DNA from: an uncultured Acetatifactor sp.
GTDB lineage: Bacteria > Bacillota > Clostridia > Lachnospirales > Lachnospiraceae
Length of the DNA: 33,203 bases
Direction of reading: 5' to 3'
NCBI GenBank assembly: GCA_910585805.1
Contig: CAJUFB010000040.1
Coordinates: forward strand, 1 to 33,203
In this document: positions 6,040 to 13,515 of the stretch, piece by piece
Layout: each line of letters starts with the position of its first letter
How positions within the stretch are numbered: the first letter of the stretch is position 1
The notes under the pieces: generated by a model
What the model was told of the DNA's origin: nothing
What the model saw: only the letters and a program-made list of their open reading frames with translations
Databases searched by the model: none
Translations under genes and position numbers: made by a program

Positions 6040-8316
6040 ATGCGTTTAGTGCTGCAGACGGCTGACGTGGCTGGTGCCGAGAAGAACTGCCTGTATCCCA
6101 ACAGGGTGGAAGTATCGACGCCGGAAGAACTGCGGGAAGCCGTCAAGATGGACCATATCTGCGGTGAGTACCGGAAGAATTACCGCAGCGTCAAAAACTT
6201 TATCCGGACAAACGTGGTGGTCATGGATATCGACAATGACCATTCTGAGGATCCGGAGGACTGGATCACGCCGGAGAAGCTGGATGAGATAATGGGGGAT
6301 TTTTCCTATGTGATAGCGTTCAGCCGCCATCACATGAAAGATAAGCACGGAGTGGGCCCGAGACCGAGGATGCATGTGTATTTTGAAACGGGAGTGATCA
6401 CGGATGCGGATGAGTACAAGGCACTGAAGGCTGGGATCCATAAGAGGTGGGATTTCTTCGATGGCAATGCCCTGGATGCGGCGAGGTTCATCTATGGTGC
6501 GGATGTGGGGGAATGCATCTGGCATGAAGGATGGCTGACCGTGGATGAGGAAGTCGAGCCGGTATATGAAGAGGAAGGAACAGGCGGCGGGAGTTCCGGC
6601 AGCAGTTCCGGTCCGATCCTGCAGGGCAGCAGGAACAATACCATGAGCCGGTTCGCGGTCAGGGTGTTGAAGAAGTACGGCGACACGGATAAGGCAAAGG
6701 AAGCGTTCCTGGAACACGCCGGGAAATGTGATCCGCCCCTGCCGGACAGGGAACTGTCCACCATCTGGCATAGTGCGCAGAAGTTTTACAGCAAAGTGGT
6801 CGTGAAGCAGCCGGATTATGTTCCGCCGGATAAATATAACGAAGAGTTTGGCGGATATCTGAAGCCGGAGGATTACACTGACATGGATGAGGCGAAGGTG
6901 CTTGTCCGGGAGTATGGCGAAGAACTGAAGTACAGTCCGGCCACGGGGTATATCCGCTATGACGGGCAGTGCTGGATAGAGGATGAGCAGCTGGCGGTCG
7001 GAGCTGTGGAAGAGTTCCTTGACCTTCAGATCAAGGATGCAAAAGATGAGGTGGCTTCCGTGGAGAATGCCCTGGTCCAGGCGGGAATCCCGAAGGAGAT
7101 TGTGATGGCAGGGGAAAAAGAGATTGCGAAGGTCATCACGCAGGACACGAAGCCGCTCCTGTTCATGCTGATCGGTGCCAACAATTACAGGAAGTTCGTG
7201 TTGAAGAGACGGGACTACAAGTACATCACGGCGACGGCCAATACTGCGAAGCCGATGGTGGGCGTGAATGTGGCGGATCTGGATAAGGATGAGAATCTTC
7301 TGAATACGCCGTATGCGACATTTGACCTGGAGAAAGGGCTGACCGGTGTGCGGCCGCATGATCCGGCTGACCTGATCACAAAGATCACTTCCTGCTCCCC
7401 GGATGATAAGGGCAGGGATCTGTGGGATGCCTGTCTGGAACTGTTCTTCTGCGGGGATAAGGAACTGATCGATTATGTCCAGATGGTGGTCGGGATGGCG
7501 GCGGTCGGCAAGGTCTATCAGGAACACATGATCATCGCATATGGCGGCGGGGCCAATGGGAAGTCCACCTTCTGGAATACCGTATTCAGGGTAATGGGGA
7601 CTTACGCAGGGAAATTGTCGGCGGAATCGCTGACAATGAAGTGCAAGAGGAACATCATGCCGGAACTGGCGGAACTGAAGGGGCGCAGACTCATCATTTC
7701 CTCAGAGATGCAGGAAGGGATGAGGCTGAACACGTCTGTGGTAAAGCAGCTGTGCTCCACGGATGAGATCCAGGCGGAGAAGAAATACAAGGCTCCGTTC
7801 CATTTTGTGCCGTCACATACGCTGGTTCTCTATACCAACCATCTGCCGAAGGTAGGGGCCAATGATGACGGTATCTGGCGGAGGCTGGTCGTGATCCCCT
7901 TCAATGCCAGGATCGAGGGCGATGCGGATATCAAGAACTATGCGGATTATCTGTATGACCATGCCGGCGGCTACGTGATGAAGTGGATCATCGAAGGCGC
8001 GGGGAAAGCCATTGCGGCTGATTTCAGGACACCGCTTCCAAAGGCTGTCCAGGATGCCATCAATAAATACCGTGAGGACAATAACTGGATGGGCCAGTTT
8101 ATCGATGACTGCTGTGATATCAGGAATGACCTGAATGAGAAGTCTGGGAAGCTGTACCAGGCGTACCGCTCCTATTGCGCGGGCAATGCGGAGTTCGCCC
8201 GGAGCACATCTGACTTTTATGCGGCTCTGGAAAACGCCGGATTCAACAGGAAGCGCACGAAGGACGGTTCGATGGTCTATGGTCTGGCGCTGAAGGACGG
8301 ACAGGATTTCCTGTGA
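6040..8316 (+). CDS. Primase-polymerase/SF3 helicase (P4/D5-type replication initiator)
   Basis: This 758-residue multidomain protein primes and unwinds phage DNA. The N-terminal part looks like an archaeo-eukaryotic primase: D63-x-D65 in VVMDIDND, then H112 in PRMHVYF. A glycine/serine linker near residues 180-190 follows. Next comes a PriCT-like helical segment (SRNNTMSRFAVRVLKKYG to IWHSAQKFY). The C-terminal half is a D5_N domain followed by an SF3 helicase with GGANGKST (Walker A, lysine near residue 508), IISSEMQEG (Walker B region) and TNHLPKV (sensor). AAGGAGG at 6026-6032 is well spaced for ATG 6040. An in-frame GTG at 6007 behind leader element copy 3 could add 11 residues. Confidence 0.95.
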   Translation: MRLVLQTADVAGAEKNCLYPNRVEVSTPEELREAVKMDHICGEYRKNYRSVKNFIRTNVVVMDIDNDHSEDPEDWITPEKLDEIMGDFSYVIAFSRHHMKDKHGVGPRPRMHVYFETGVITDADEYKALKAGIHKRWDFFDGNALDAARFIYGADVGECIWHEGWLTVDEEVEPVYEEEGTGGGSSGSSSGPILQGSRNNTMSRFAVRVLKKYGDTDKAKEAFLEHAGKCDPPLPDRELSTIWHSAQKFYSKVVVKQPDYVPPDKYNEEFGGYLKPEDYTDMDEAKVLVREYGEELKYSPATGYIRYDGQCWIEDEQLAVGAVEEFLDLQIKDAKDEVASVENALVQAGIPKEIVMAGEKEIAKVITQDTKPLLFMLIGANNYRKFVLKRRDYKYITATANTAKPMVGVNVADLDKDENLLNTPYATFDLEKGLTGVRPHDPADLITKITSCSPDDKGRDLWDACLELFFCGDKELIDYVQMVVGMAAVGKVYQEHMIIAYGGGANGKSTFWNTVFRVMGTYAGKLSAESLTMKCKRNIMPELAELKGRRLIISSEMQEGMRLNTSVVKQLCSTDEIQAEKKYKAPFHFVPSHTLVLYTNHLPKVGANDDGIWRRLVVIPFNARIEGDADIKNYADYLYDHAGGYVMKWIIEGAGKAIAADFRTPLPKAVQDAINKYREDNNWMGQFIDDCCDIRNDLNEKSGKLYQAYRSYCAGNAEFARSTSDFYAALENAGFNRKRTKDGSMVYGLALKDGQDFL

Positions 8317-8321
8317 TGGCC

Positions 8322-8388
8322 GGTGAAGGCCATTTCGTAAACTTTTTCAGTTTGATGTAAGAGGGTGAAGGTCATTCCGTAACTTTTT
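8322..8388. repeat. Imperfect direct repeat behind the primase-helicase gene
   Basis: Two near-identical units, 8322-8347 and 8364-8388, each read GGTGAAGG, C or T, CATT, then CGTAA-ACTTTTT with small differences. They start 42 bases apart. Together with the AT-rich DNA and inverted repeat that follow, they form the only sizeable noncoding gap in the replication region. They could be binding sites for a replication or regulatory protein. Confidence 0.6.
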
Positions 8389-8436
8389 AAAATTTTGTGG
8401 AAGTCCTGAAAACCTTGATTTTAAGCCAAAGTGCAG

Positions 8437-8519
8437 GTCGGTGTAACTCATATCATAAAAGTCCCATAGGACGATAAAAAATGTCCCTATATAAAAGTTA
8501 TGTTTTGAGGTACACCGAC
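8437..8519. repeat. Inverted repeat around an AT-rich core, possible origin or operator
   Basis: The arms at 8437-8450 and 8506-8519 are complementary at 13 of 14 positions (GTCGGTGTA facing TACACCGAC). The enclosed 55 bases are AT-rich. They contain a small hairpin, GTCC-CATA-GGAC (8461-8472), which competes with a second pairing of ATAGGAC with GTCCCTAT. The gap from 8317 to 8548 has no supported gene. The minus-strand frame crossing it is not protein-like. Confidence 0.5.
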
Positions 8520-8548
8520 TTACACCAGAGGCATTTCGGAGGTTTGCA

Positions 8549-8833
8549 ATGAGAGAAAAACAGATAGAGCAGAAGCTGGTCAGCGAGGTTAAAAAGCGCG
8601 GCGGGATATGTCCGAAGTGGGTGTCACCGGGATTTGACGGGGTGCCGGACAGGCTTGTCTTTCTGCCGGGAAAGCATTTCGGGATGGTGGAAGTCAAGGC
8701 TCCGGGCGAGAAGCCGAGATATCTGCAGGTGTCGAGGCACAGGCTTTTGGAGAAGCTGGGCTTTAAGGCGCACATCCTTGACGATGCGGATCAGATACCG
8801 GCTCTGCTTGACGAGATAGAAAGGAGTTTGTGA
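8549..8833 (+). CDS. VRR-NUC domain nuclease
   Basis: A 94-residue single-domain VRR-NUC (PD-(D/E)XK) protein. The active-site residues are visible: D34 in GVPDRLVF and E48-x-K50 in MVEVKAP, with Q60 two strands later. In cells the domain is best known from FAN1-type structure-specific nucleases. Free-standing phage versions lie next to SNF2-type helicases, as here. GGAGG lies six bases before the ATG. The stop overlaps the helicase start (TGATG), so the two are translationally coupled. Joint action on branched replication or recombination intermediates is inferred. Confidence 0.92.
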   Translation: MREKQIEQKLVSEVKKRGGICPKWVSPGFDGVPDRLVFLPGKHFGMVEVKAPGEKPRYLQVSRHRLLEKLGFKAHILDDADQIPALLDEIERSL

Positions 8834-10218
8834 TGGAATTTTTAAGAAGAGAGGATCTTCATGAATATCAGGTATACAGCGTGGATTTTATAAAAAAGAA
8901 TCCAATAGCGGCATTATTGCTTTCGTGCGGCCTGGGAAAGACGGTGACTACACTTACGGCGATCAATGACCTGATGTATGACGATTTTGAAGTGATGAAG
9001 GTGCTGGTGGTCTGCCCTTTGAGGGTCGGAAGTGTCTGGAAGCAGGAAGTGGAACACTGGGAGCACCTGCACAACCTGAGGATCAGTGTGGCGATTGGCA
9101 CGGCAGCGGAGAGGGCAGCGGCTCTGAACGCGGATGCGGATATCTATGTGATCAACAGGGAAAACCTGCAATGGCTTATTGACAAGAGCGGGACTTACTT
9201 TGAATATGACATGGTAGTTCTGGATGAACTTTCATCCTTTAAGAACTGGCAGTCGAAGAGGTTCAAGGCGTTCATGAAGGTGCGTCCGAGGATAAAGAGG
9301 GTTGTTGGCCTGACCGGTACACCGACGAGCAACGGATTGATGGATCTTTTCGCTGAATACAAGTGTCTGGATATGGGAAAGAGGCTTGGGAGGCTGATCG
9401 GCCAGTACCGGGCGGATTATTTTACGCCGGGAGCCACAAATGGCCAGATTGTTTACAGTTATGACTTGCGTCCGGGGGCGAAGGAAGAGATTTTCGACAA
9501 GATCTCCGATATCACGATCTCTATGGAAGCGAAGGATTACCTGAAGATGCCTTCTTTGGTAAATTCCAGGCATTTTGTGGCTATGAGTGAGGATGAGGAA
9601 TATCTGTACCGGGTGATGGCGGAGCAGCTTGTCATAAACCTTCCGAATGGTGAGATCACAGCTGCGAATGCGGCGGTGCTTTCCGGGAAGCTGTCACAGA
9701 TGGCAAACGGGGCGATCTATCAGGATGACGGCAATATCTGTTGCATCCATGACCGGAAGCTGGATGCCCTGGAGGATGTCATTGAGGCGGCGAACGGCCA
9801 GCCGGTATTGGTGGCTTACTGGTTTAAGCATGATCTGGACAGGATCACGGCGAGGCTTGATTCTTTGGGATACCGTTACGGCAGGATCAATACGGATGTC
9901 AATATCGCGGAGTGGAACAGGGGCAGCTTTGAAGTTGGCCTTATCCATCCTGCTTCTGCCGGCCACGGGCTGAACCTTCAGGCCGGCGGCAATATCCTTG
10001 TCTGGTTCGGTCTGACATGGAGCCTTGAACTGTACCAGCAGACAATAGCAAGACTGTGGCGCCAGGGTCAGGCTTCCGGTATTGTTTCCAATATCCATAT
10101 CCTTACGGCGGGTACGATCGATGAGCATATCCTGAAAGCCCTGCAGGGGAAAAAGACGACGCAGAAGGCACTGATCGATGCCGTGAAAGCGGAGGTAGGT
10201 GCCTATGGCGGTAAATAA
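8833..10218 (+). CDS. SNF2-like DEAD-box superfamily 2 helicase
   Basis: The 461-residue product has the superfamily 2 helicase motifs in order. These are a Q-like motif near residues 10-15 (HEYQVY), Walker A GLGKT at 33-37, DEL at 131-133 (Walker B), TGTPTSN (motif III), a C-terminal domain with GHGLNLQ, and QTIARLWRQGQ (motif VI). It is the compact phage form without extra domains. AAAGGAG lies six bases before ATG 8833, and a GTG directly upstream is less well spaced. It probably remodels DNA together with the VRR-NUC nuclease whose gene it overlaps. Confidence 0.94.
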   Translation: MEFLRREDLHEYQVYSVDFIKKNPIAALLLSCGLGKTVTTLTAINDLMYDDFEVMKVLVVCPLRVGSVWKQEVEHWEHLHNLRISVAIGTAAERAAALNADADIYVINRENLQWLIDKSGTYFEYDMVVLDELSSFKNWQSKRFKAFMKVRPRIKRVVGLTGTPTSNGLMDLFAEYKCLDMGKRLGRLIGQYRADYFTPGATNGQIVYSYDLRPGAKEEIFDKISDITISMEAKDYLKMPSLVNSRHFVAMSEDEEYLYRVMAEQLVINLPNGEITAANAAVLSGKLSQMANGAIYQDDGNICCIHDRKLDALEDVIEAANGQPVLVAYWFKHDLDRITARLDSLGYRYGRINTDVNIAEWNRGSFEVGLIHPASAGHGLNLQAGGNILVWFGLTWSLELYQQTIARLWRQGQASGIVSNIHILTAGTIDEHILKALQGKKTTQKALIDAVKAEVGAYGGK

Positions 10219-10453
10219 GAATCTGGCGGAGAATCCGTATGAGAGGCTTGCCAATGCGGTCATCCTTCAGGCAGTTACCGATTACAGGGTGGCGTTGAAG
10301 AAGATAAAAACGTATCCGATAAATAAGGATGCCAGGAGTGAAGCCTTAAGCATTGAGAGGTTTTTCCGTTCCGGCTGGTACAGTATGCTGACCAGCGTGG
10401 ATGGGGAATACATGATCCGGAAGCTTCAGGGAGAGATAACGCAATCAGAGTAA
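10205..10453 (+). CDS. Small conserved phage protein of unknown function
   Basis: An 82-residue, basic and largely helical product (NPYERLANAVILQAV, then DARSEALSIERFFRSGWYSML). The start has GGAGGT eight bases upstream, and the gene overlaps the helicase end by 14 bases in another frame. Genes of this size and pattern often sit between the helicase and the late-regulator gene in related prophages. No domain was recognised. A nucleic-acid-related role is suggested only by charge and position. Confidence 0.75.
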   Translation: MAVNKNLAENPYERLANAVILQAVTDYRVALKKIKTYPINKDARSEALSIERFFRSGWYSMLTSVDGEYMIRKLQGEITQSE

Positions 10454-10503
10454 ACCAGAGTCAATCCGAGGGGAAACAAAATATTTTCAATCGGAGGCAG
10501 ATT

Positions 10504-10935
10504 ATGAACAGACAGCAGACAGCGGCTAAGAATTATCTTATGAGGGCGTACAGGGTGGACCAGCGGATAGAGAACAAGCTGGAGCAGATCCAGCTCCTGA
10601 ACGATCTGGCGGCAAAGGCGACGGTGACATATTCGGATATGCCGGGAAGCCCGAACAGGAACGTCCACAAAATGGAGGATGTCCTTGTGAAGATCATCGA
10701 TATCAAGACGGAGATCAATGCGGACATGCTGGAACTGGTAGACCTGAAGAAAGAGACCATGGACTGCATCAAGCAGGTGGATGATCCGGAACTTCAGCTG
10801 ATACTGGAACTGCGGTATCTGAACTATGTGGGATGGGAGCAGATTGCAGGGGATCTTGGCTATGGTATCGATAATGTATTCCGGCTCCATAGGAAAGCGC
10901 TGGATTTTATCGAGGTCCCTGAAACATTACAGTAA
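10504..10935 (+). CDS. Late-gene transcription regulator-like protein (DUF1492, ArpU/RinA type)
   Basis: The 143-residue product is helical, with a coiled-coil-like middle (about residues 60-100). Its C-terminal sigma-70 region-4-like helix-turn-helix lies at about 103-138 (ILELRYLNYVGWEQIAGDLG, then NVFRLHRKALDFI). This pattern matches the DUF1492 and ArpU/RinA-like proteins that sit just ahead of the packaging genes and activate late transcription in phages of Firmicutes. GGAGG lies six bases before the ATG. A candidate promoter and a terminator-like hairpin follow directly, as expected if this protein controls them. Family placement is good; the regulatory role is inferred. Confidence 0.87.
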   Translation: MNRQQTAAKNYLMRAYRVDQRIENKLEQIQLLNDLAAKATVTYSDMPGSPNRNVHKMEDVLVKIIDIKTEINADMLELVDLKKETMDCIKQVDDPELQLILELRYLNYVGWEQIAGDLGYGIDNVFRLHRKALDFIEVPETLQ

Positions 10936-10942
10936 AATTCAG

Positions 10943-10971
10943 AGAAATACAGTACGCCTTTGTGGTATTGT
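10943..10971 (+). promoter_or_regulatory. Candidate late promoter (extended -10, no -35)
   Basis: TGGTATTGT at 10963-10971 is an extended -10 element. The expected -35 position (about 10943-10948) has no TTGACA-like hexamer, as is usual for activator-dependent promoters. It lies eight bases after the late-regulator stop and upstream of a leader with a terminator-like hairpin. Confidence 0.35.
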
Positions 10972-10998
10972 TAAGATGGCAAAAGTGAAGGATGAGGA

Positions 10999-11030
10999 AG
11001 CCGTTGCGGAGAAATCTGCGGCGGCTTTTT
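10999..11030 (+). terminator. Terminator-like hairpin (attenuator) ahead of the late genes
   Basis: Arms 10999-11010 and 11015-11026 pair over 12 bp with G-U pairs and no mismatch, around a GAAA tetraloop, and are followed by five T. It stands between the candidate late promoter and the HNH gene. It would stop early read-through or act as an attenuator overcome during late transcription. Confidence 0.65.
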
Positions 11031-11053
11031 CTATGGAGAAAGAAGGTGGACAG

Positions 11054-11422
11054 ATGCCGAGAAAACCGAAGAGGCCGTGCGCTTATCCGGGCTGTCCGAA
11101 TCTTACGGAAGGGAGATACTGCCCGGAACACCAGACGAAGGTGAACAGCGAGTATGAGAAATACGGGAGAGATCCCAGGACTAAGAAGCGTTACGGACGG
11201 GCATGGAAGAGGATCCGCGATAAGTATGTGATGGAGCATCCGTTTTGTGAGCAGTGCTTCGAGCGTGGGATCATTGCAGAGACTGAGGAAGTGCATCATA
11301 AGAAGCCGCTGAGTGAAGGTGGCACGCATGACCGGAGCAATCTGATCACGCTGTGCAAGTCGTGTCACTCGCGCATCCATGCCGAGCGTGGTGACCGCTG
11401 GGGAAGGCGGCAGGGGGAGTGA
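11054..11422 (+). CDS. HNH endonuclease (packaging-associated)
   Basis: The chosen start is ATG 11054, with AAGGTGG four bases upstream. Earlier in-frame starts would begin inside the terminator-like hairpin. The 122-residue protein has N-terminal cysteines C9, C14 and C23. A zinc-supported HNH core follows: C65-xx-C68, HHKKPLSEGG (H81/H82), N96 in DRSNLITLC, C101-xx-C104 and H105/H109. HNH proteins encoded just before the terminase genes are needed, together with terminase, for cos cleavage and DNA packaging in phages of this type. The position directly before TerS fits that role. Confidence 0.93.
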   Translation: MPRKPKRPCAYPGCPNLTEGRYCPEHQTKVNSEYEKYGRDPRTKKRYGRAWKRIRDKYVMEHPFCEQCFERGIIAETEEVHHKKPLSEGGTHDRSNLITLCKSCHSRIHAERGDRWGRRQGE

Positions 11423-11527
11423 AAATCCCCGGATGTATATTCTCCAGGGAACGGTGCGGGGGTGTCATACACAAAAATGGGTTTTCAAACGGGGTATTAT
11501 CCCTGCAGGGGATTGAGGTGATGGGAA
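11423..11527. other. Candidate cos region between HNH and TerS
   Basis: This 105-base gap holds CCCCG and CGGGG half-sites about 25 bases apart (starting at 11428), a short GC-rich core, and near the TerS gene a near-palindrome ATCCC-TGCAG-GGGAT. In cos phages with an HNH gene beside terminase, the cohesive-end site usually lies here. No cos sequence was recognised directly. Confidence 0.3.
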
Positions 11528-12067
11528 ATGGCCAAAGACGGGACGATGCGCGGCGGTGCGAGAGCCGGTTCCGGCAGGAAGTCCAAGGCTCTGACTGAAA
11601 AGATTGACAGTGGGCTTGCAGCTACGGTCATTGACTTTCCGGAGCCTGCGGAGATAAGCGGCGAAGAAGTGCCGCCGGTGAAGGATTTTTTGAAGGCTGC
11701 ACAGAAGAGTGGCATTGACCTTTGTGCGGAGGATGTGTTCAGGAGCACTTTCCTCTGGCTGAAGGAAAGAGGATGCGACAGGCTTGTGAACACTCAGCTG
11801 ATCGAGCAGTATGCGATGTCGGTATCCAGATGGGTACAGTGCGAGACATGCATATCGGAATACGGATTCCTAGCGAAGCATCCGACTACGGGTGCGGCGA
11901 TAACGAGTCCGTATGTGACGATGAGCCAGAATTATCTGAAGCAGGTAAACCAGTGCTGGTATCAGATATATCAGATCGTGAAGGAAAACTGCTCCGTGGA
12001 GTATGGCGGGGCAAATCCGCAGGATGATTTGATGGAACATTTGCTCAGGGTGAGGAATGGACCGTGA
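11528..12067 (+). CDS. terS: Terminase small subunit (P27 family)
   Basis: The 179-residue product begins with a glycine/arginine-rich basic segment, GGARAGSGRKSKAL, typical of P27-type small terminases. A helical DNA-recognition and oligomerisation region follows (DVFRSTFLWLKERGCDRLV, then a segment around TSPYVTMSQNYLKQVNQCWYQIY). It recognises phage DNA and hands it to the large subunit. GAGGTG lies eight bases upstream of the start. The stop overlaps the next start (TGATG). Three genes of a modification-like cassette separate it from TerL. Confidence 0.9.
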   Translation: MAKDGTMRGGARAGSGRKSKALTEKIDSGLAATVIDFPEPAEISGEEVPPVKDFLKAAQKSGIDLCAEDVFRSTFLWLKERGCDRLVNTQLIEQYAMSVSRWVQCETCISEYGFLAKHPTTGAAITSPYVTMSQNYLKQVNQCWYQIYQIVKENCSVEYGGANPQDDLMEHLLRVRNGP

Positions 12068-13515
12068 TGGATGGGAAGAAGAAAATTTATAATGTGGTAT
12101 CGTTTTCCGGGGGCAAGGATTCCACAGCGATGCTTTTGAAGATGGTTGAAAAGAGGATGCAGATTGACTGCATCCTCTTTTGTGATACCGGGCTGGAGTT
12201 TCCTGAGATGTATGGGCATATCGCAAAGGTGGAGCGGGATATCGGGATGTCGGTCACGGTCGTGAAAGCGGATGTCACTTTTGAGTATCTGATGCTGGAA
12301 GGGGTCAAAAAACGGAAAGCGGATTCCAAGATAGTCCAGAAGTACGGGACGGATATCAGGGGTTATGGATGGCCGGGGCCGAAGCTCAGGTGGTGTACGA
12401 AGATGCTCAAGGATATCCCCAGGGAGAAGTATCTTTCCAGGCTGAGGAATGAATATGAGGTCATTGAATATGTCGGGCTTGCCGCAGATGAGGGATACCG
12501 GATGCGGCGCAGGCAGAACCGGAGGGATTGCTGCAGGCATCCTCTGGTGGAATGGAGCATGACGGAAGAAGACTGCCTGAAATATTGTTATGAAAGAGGA
12601 TATGACTGGGGCGGGCTGTACCGGTATTTCAGGCGCGTGTCGTGCTGGTGCTGCCCATTGCAGTCGCTGGATGAACTCAGGCAATTATACAAGCATTTCC
12701 CGGCGCTCTGGCGGCAGCTGGGGGAATGGGACGGGCGGACATGGAGGAAGTTCCGCAAGGATTACAGCGTGCGGGAGTTGGAGGTTCGTTTTGATTTTGA
12801 GGATGAGTGTAGGGAAAAGGGGATGCCAGTCAGTGGGAGGGCATTCTTTTTTGATTTCAGGAAAAGGCTGGCGGAGATTGGGCTTGCAGGGGATGATGGG
12901 GCATCTGTTGGTGTCAGGGAAGACAGGTCATCTGCTGATGTCAGGGAAAATGGATTGTCTGCTGGTAGCAAAGAAAATGGAATGCCTGTTGGCGGCAGGG
13001 AAGACGGGATATCTGCCGGCGGCGAAGAAAATGAAGTGTTTACTGATGGCGAGGAAGAGATGGGGAGGATTTCTATGGAGTATGTGAAGAAAAAGCTTTC
13101 GGAATTGAAGCCTTATGAGAATAATCCGAGGATCAATGATGAGGCGGTGGATGATGTTGCAGAGAGCATCCGGCAGTGCTCTTATATCGCGCCGATTGTC
13201 ATTGATGAGGATGGCGTAATCCTGGCGGGGCATACGAGGTATAAGGCGCTGAAGAAGCTGGGGTATCAGGAATGCGAGGTTGTGGTTGTGTCTACCCTGA
13301 CGGACGAGCAGAAGAAAAAATACCGTCTGTATGACAATAAGACGGCAGAGATGGCTTCCTGGGACCAGAAAAAATTGAGTGCGGAGCTGTGTGATGTGGA
13401 TTTCGGTGGGTATGATTTCGGGCAGCCAGAGACGGCGCTGCCGGCTGATGGGGCAGAAAAGGACGGTTCGAGTATGATGGCCTGTCCGTGCTGCGGGGAG
13501 GTGTTTGAGGTATGA
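12067..13515 (+). CDS. PP-loop (PAPS reductase-family)/ParB-like fusion protein
   Basis: The N-terminal domain (about residues 1-275) is a PP-loop ATP-pyrophosphatase of the PAPS reductase/DndC/IbrA-like type. It has SGGKDST near residue 15, CDTGLEFPEMY, RWCTKMLK, and a cysteine group ending SCWCCPLQSLDEL. Residues 279-331 are six 9-residue repeats rich in G, E and S. The C-terminal domain (about 337-460) is ParB-like, with YENNPRI and ILAGHTRYKAL, and ends in CPCCGEVF, a possible half zinc ribbon. In known systems these two activities are usually separate neighbouring proteins (for example IbrA and IbrB). Here they are fused, and a good ribosome binding site remains before the ParB part. A nucleic-acid modification or gene-control role is inferred. 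Confidence 0.88.
   Translation: MDGKKKIYNVVSFSGGKDSTAMLLKMVEKRMQIDCILFCDTGLEFPEMYGHIAKVERDIGMSVTVVKADVTFEYLMLEGVKKRKADSKIVQKYGTDIRGYGWPGPKLRWCTKMLKDIPREKYLSRLRNEYEVIEYVGLAADEGYRMRRRQNRRDCCRHPLVEWSMTEEDCLKYCYERGYDWGGLYRYFRRVSCWCCPLQSLDELRQLYKHFPALWRQLGEWDGRTWRKFRKDYSVRELEVRFDFEDECREKGMPVSGRAFFFDFRKRLAEIGLAGDDGASVGVREDRSSADVRENGLSAGSKENGMPVGGREDGISAGGEENEVFTDGEEEMGRISMEYVKKKLSELKPYENNPRINDEAVDDVAESIRQCSYIAPIVIDEDGVILAGHTRYKALKKLGYQECEVVVVSTLTDEQKKKYRLYDNKTAEMASWDQKKLSAELCDVDFGGYDFGQPETALPADGAEKDGSSMMACPCCGEVFEV
12901..13059 (+). repeat. 27-bp tandem repeats encoding the domain linker
   Basis: Five 27-base units and a final 24-base unit run head to tail from 12901. They encode 9-residue repeats such as SSADVRENG, LSAGSKENG and MPVGGREDG. 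Because units are multiples of three, copy-number change would lengthen or shorten the linker without breaking the frame. There are no spacers, so this is not a CRISPR array. Confidence 0.85.
13062..13077 (+). promoter_or_regulatory. Internal ribosome binding site and start for the ParB-like half
   Basis: GGGGAGGA at 13062-13069 lies five bases before an in-frame ATG at 13075, exactly where the ParB-like domain begins. The downstream protein would start MEYVKKKLSELKPY, closely matching the start of the next gene (MKLERLKLAEVKPY). It may still be used to make a free 146-residue ParB-like protein. Confidence 0.55.

Noticed and set aside
6046..7527. Long minus-strand open frame of 493 codons opposite the primase-helicase
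   Set aside because: It is a mirror of a well-supported gene. Its product is rich in H, R, I and L with no domain, and it has no ribosome binding site.
8347..8775. Minus-strand 142-codon frame across the gap and the VRR-NUC gene
   Set aside because: It overlaps a clear nuclease gene, shows no family signature and would start inside that gene.
10826..11053. Longer HNH protein starting inside the regulator gene or leader
   Set aside because: The extension crosses the regulator stop, the putative promoter and the terminator-like hairpin; the conserved protein begins at 11054.
12901..13059. Possible CRISPR array
   Set aside because: The 27-bp units follow one another without spacers and stay in the coding frame.
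12590..13087. Plus-strand 165-codon frame with repeated motifs inside the PP-loop fusion gene
   Set aside because: Its repetitive product is just the 27-bp repeat read in another frame, and no ribosome binding site precedes it.
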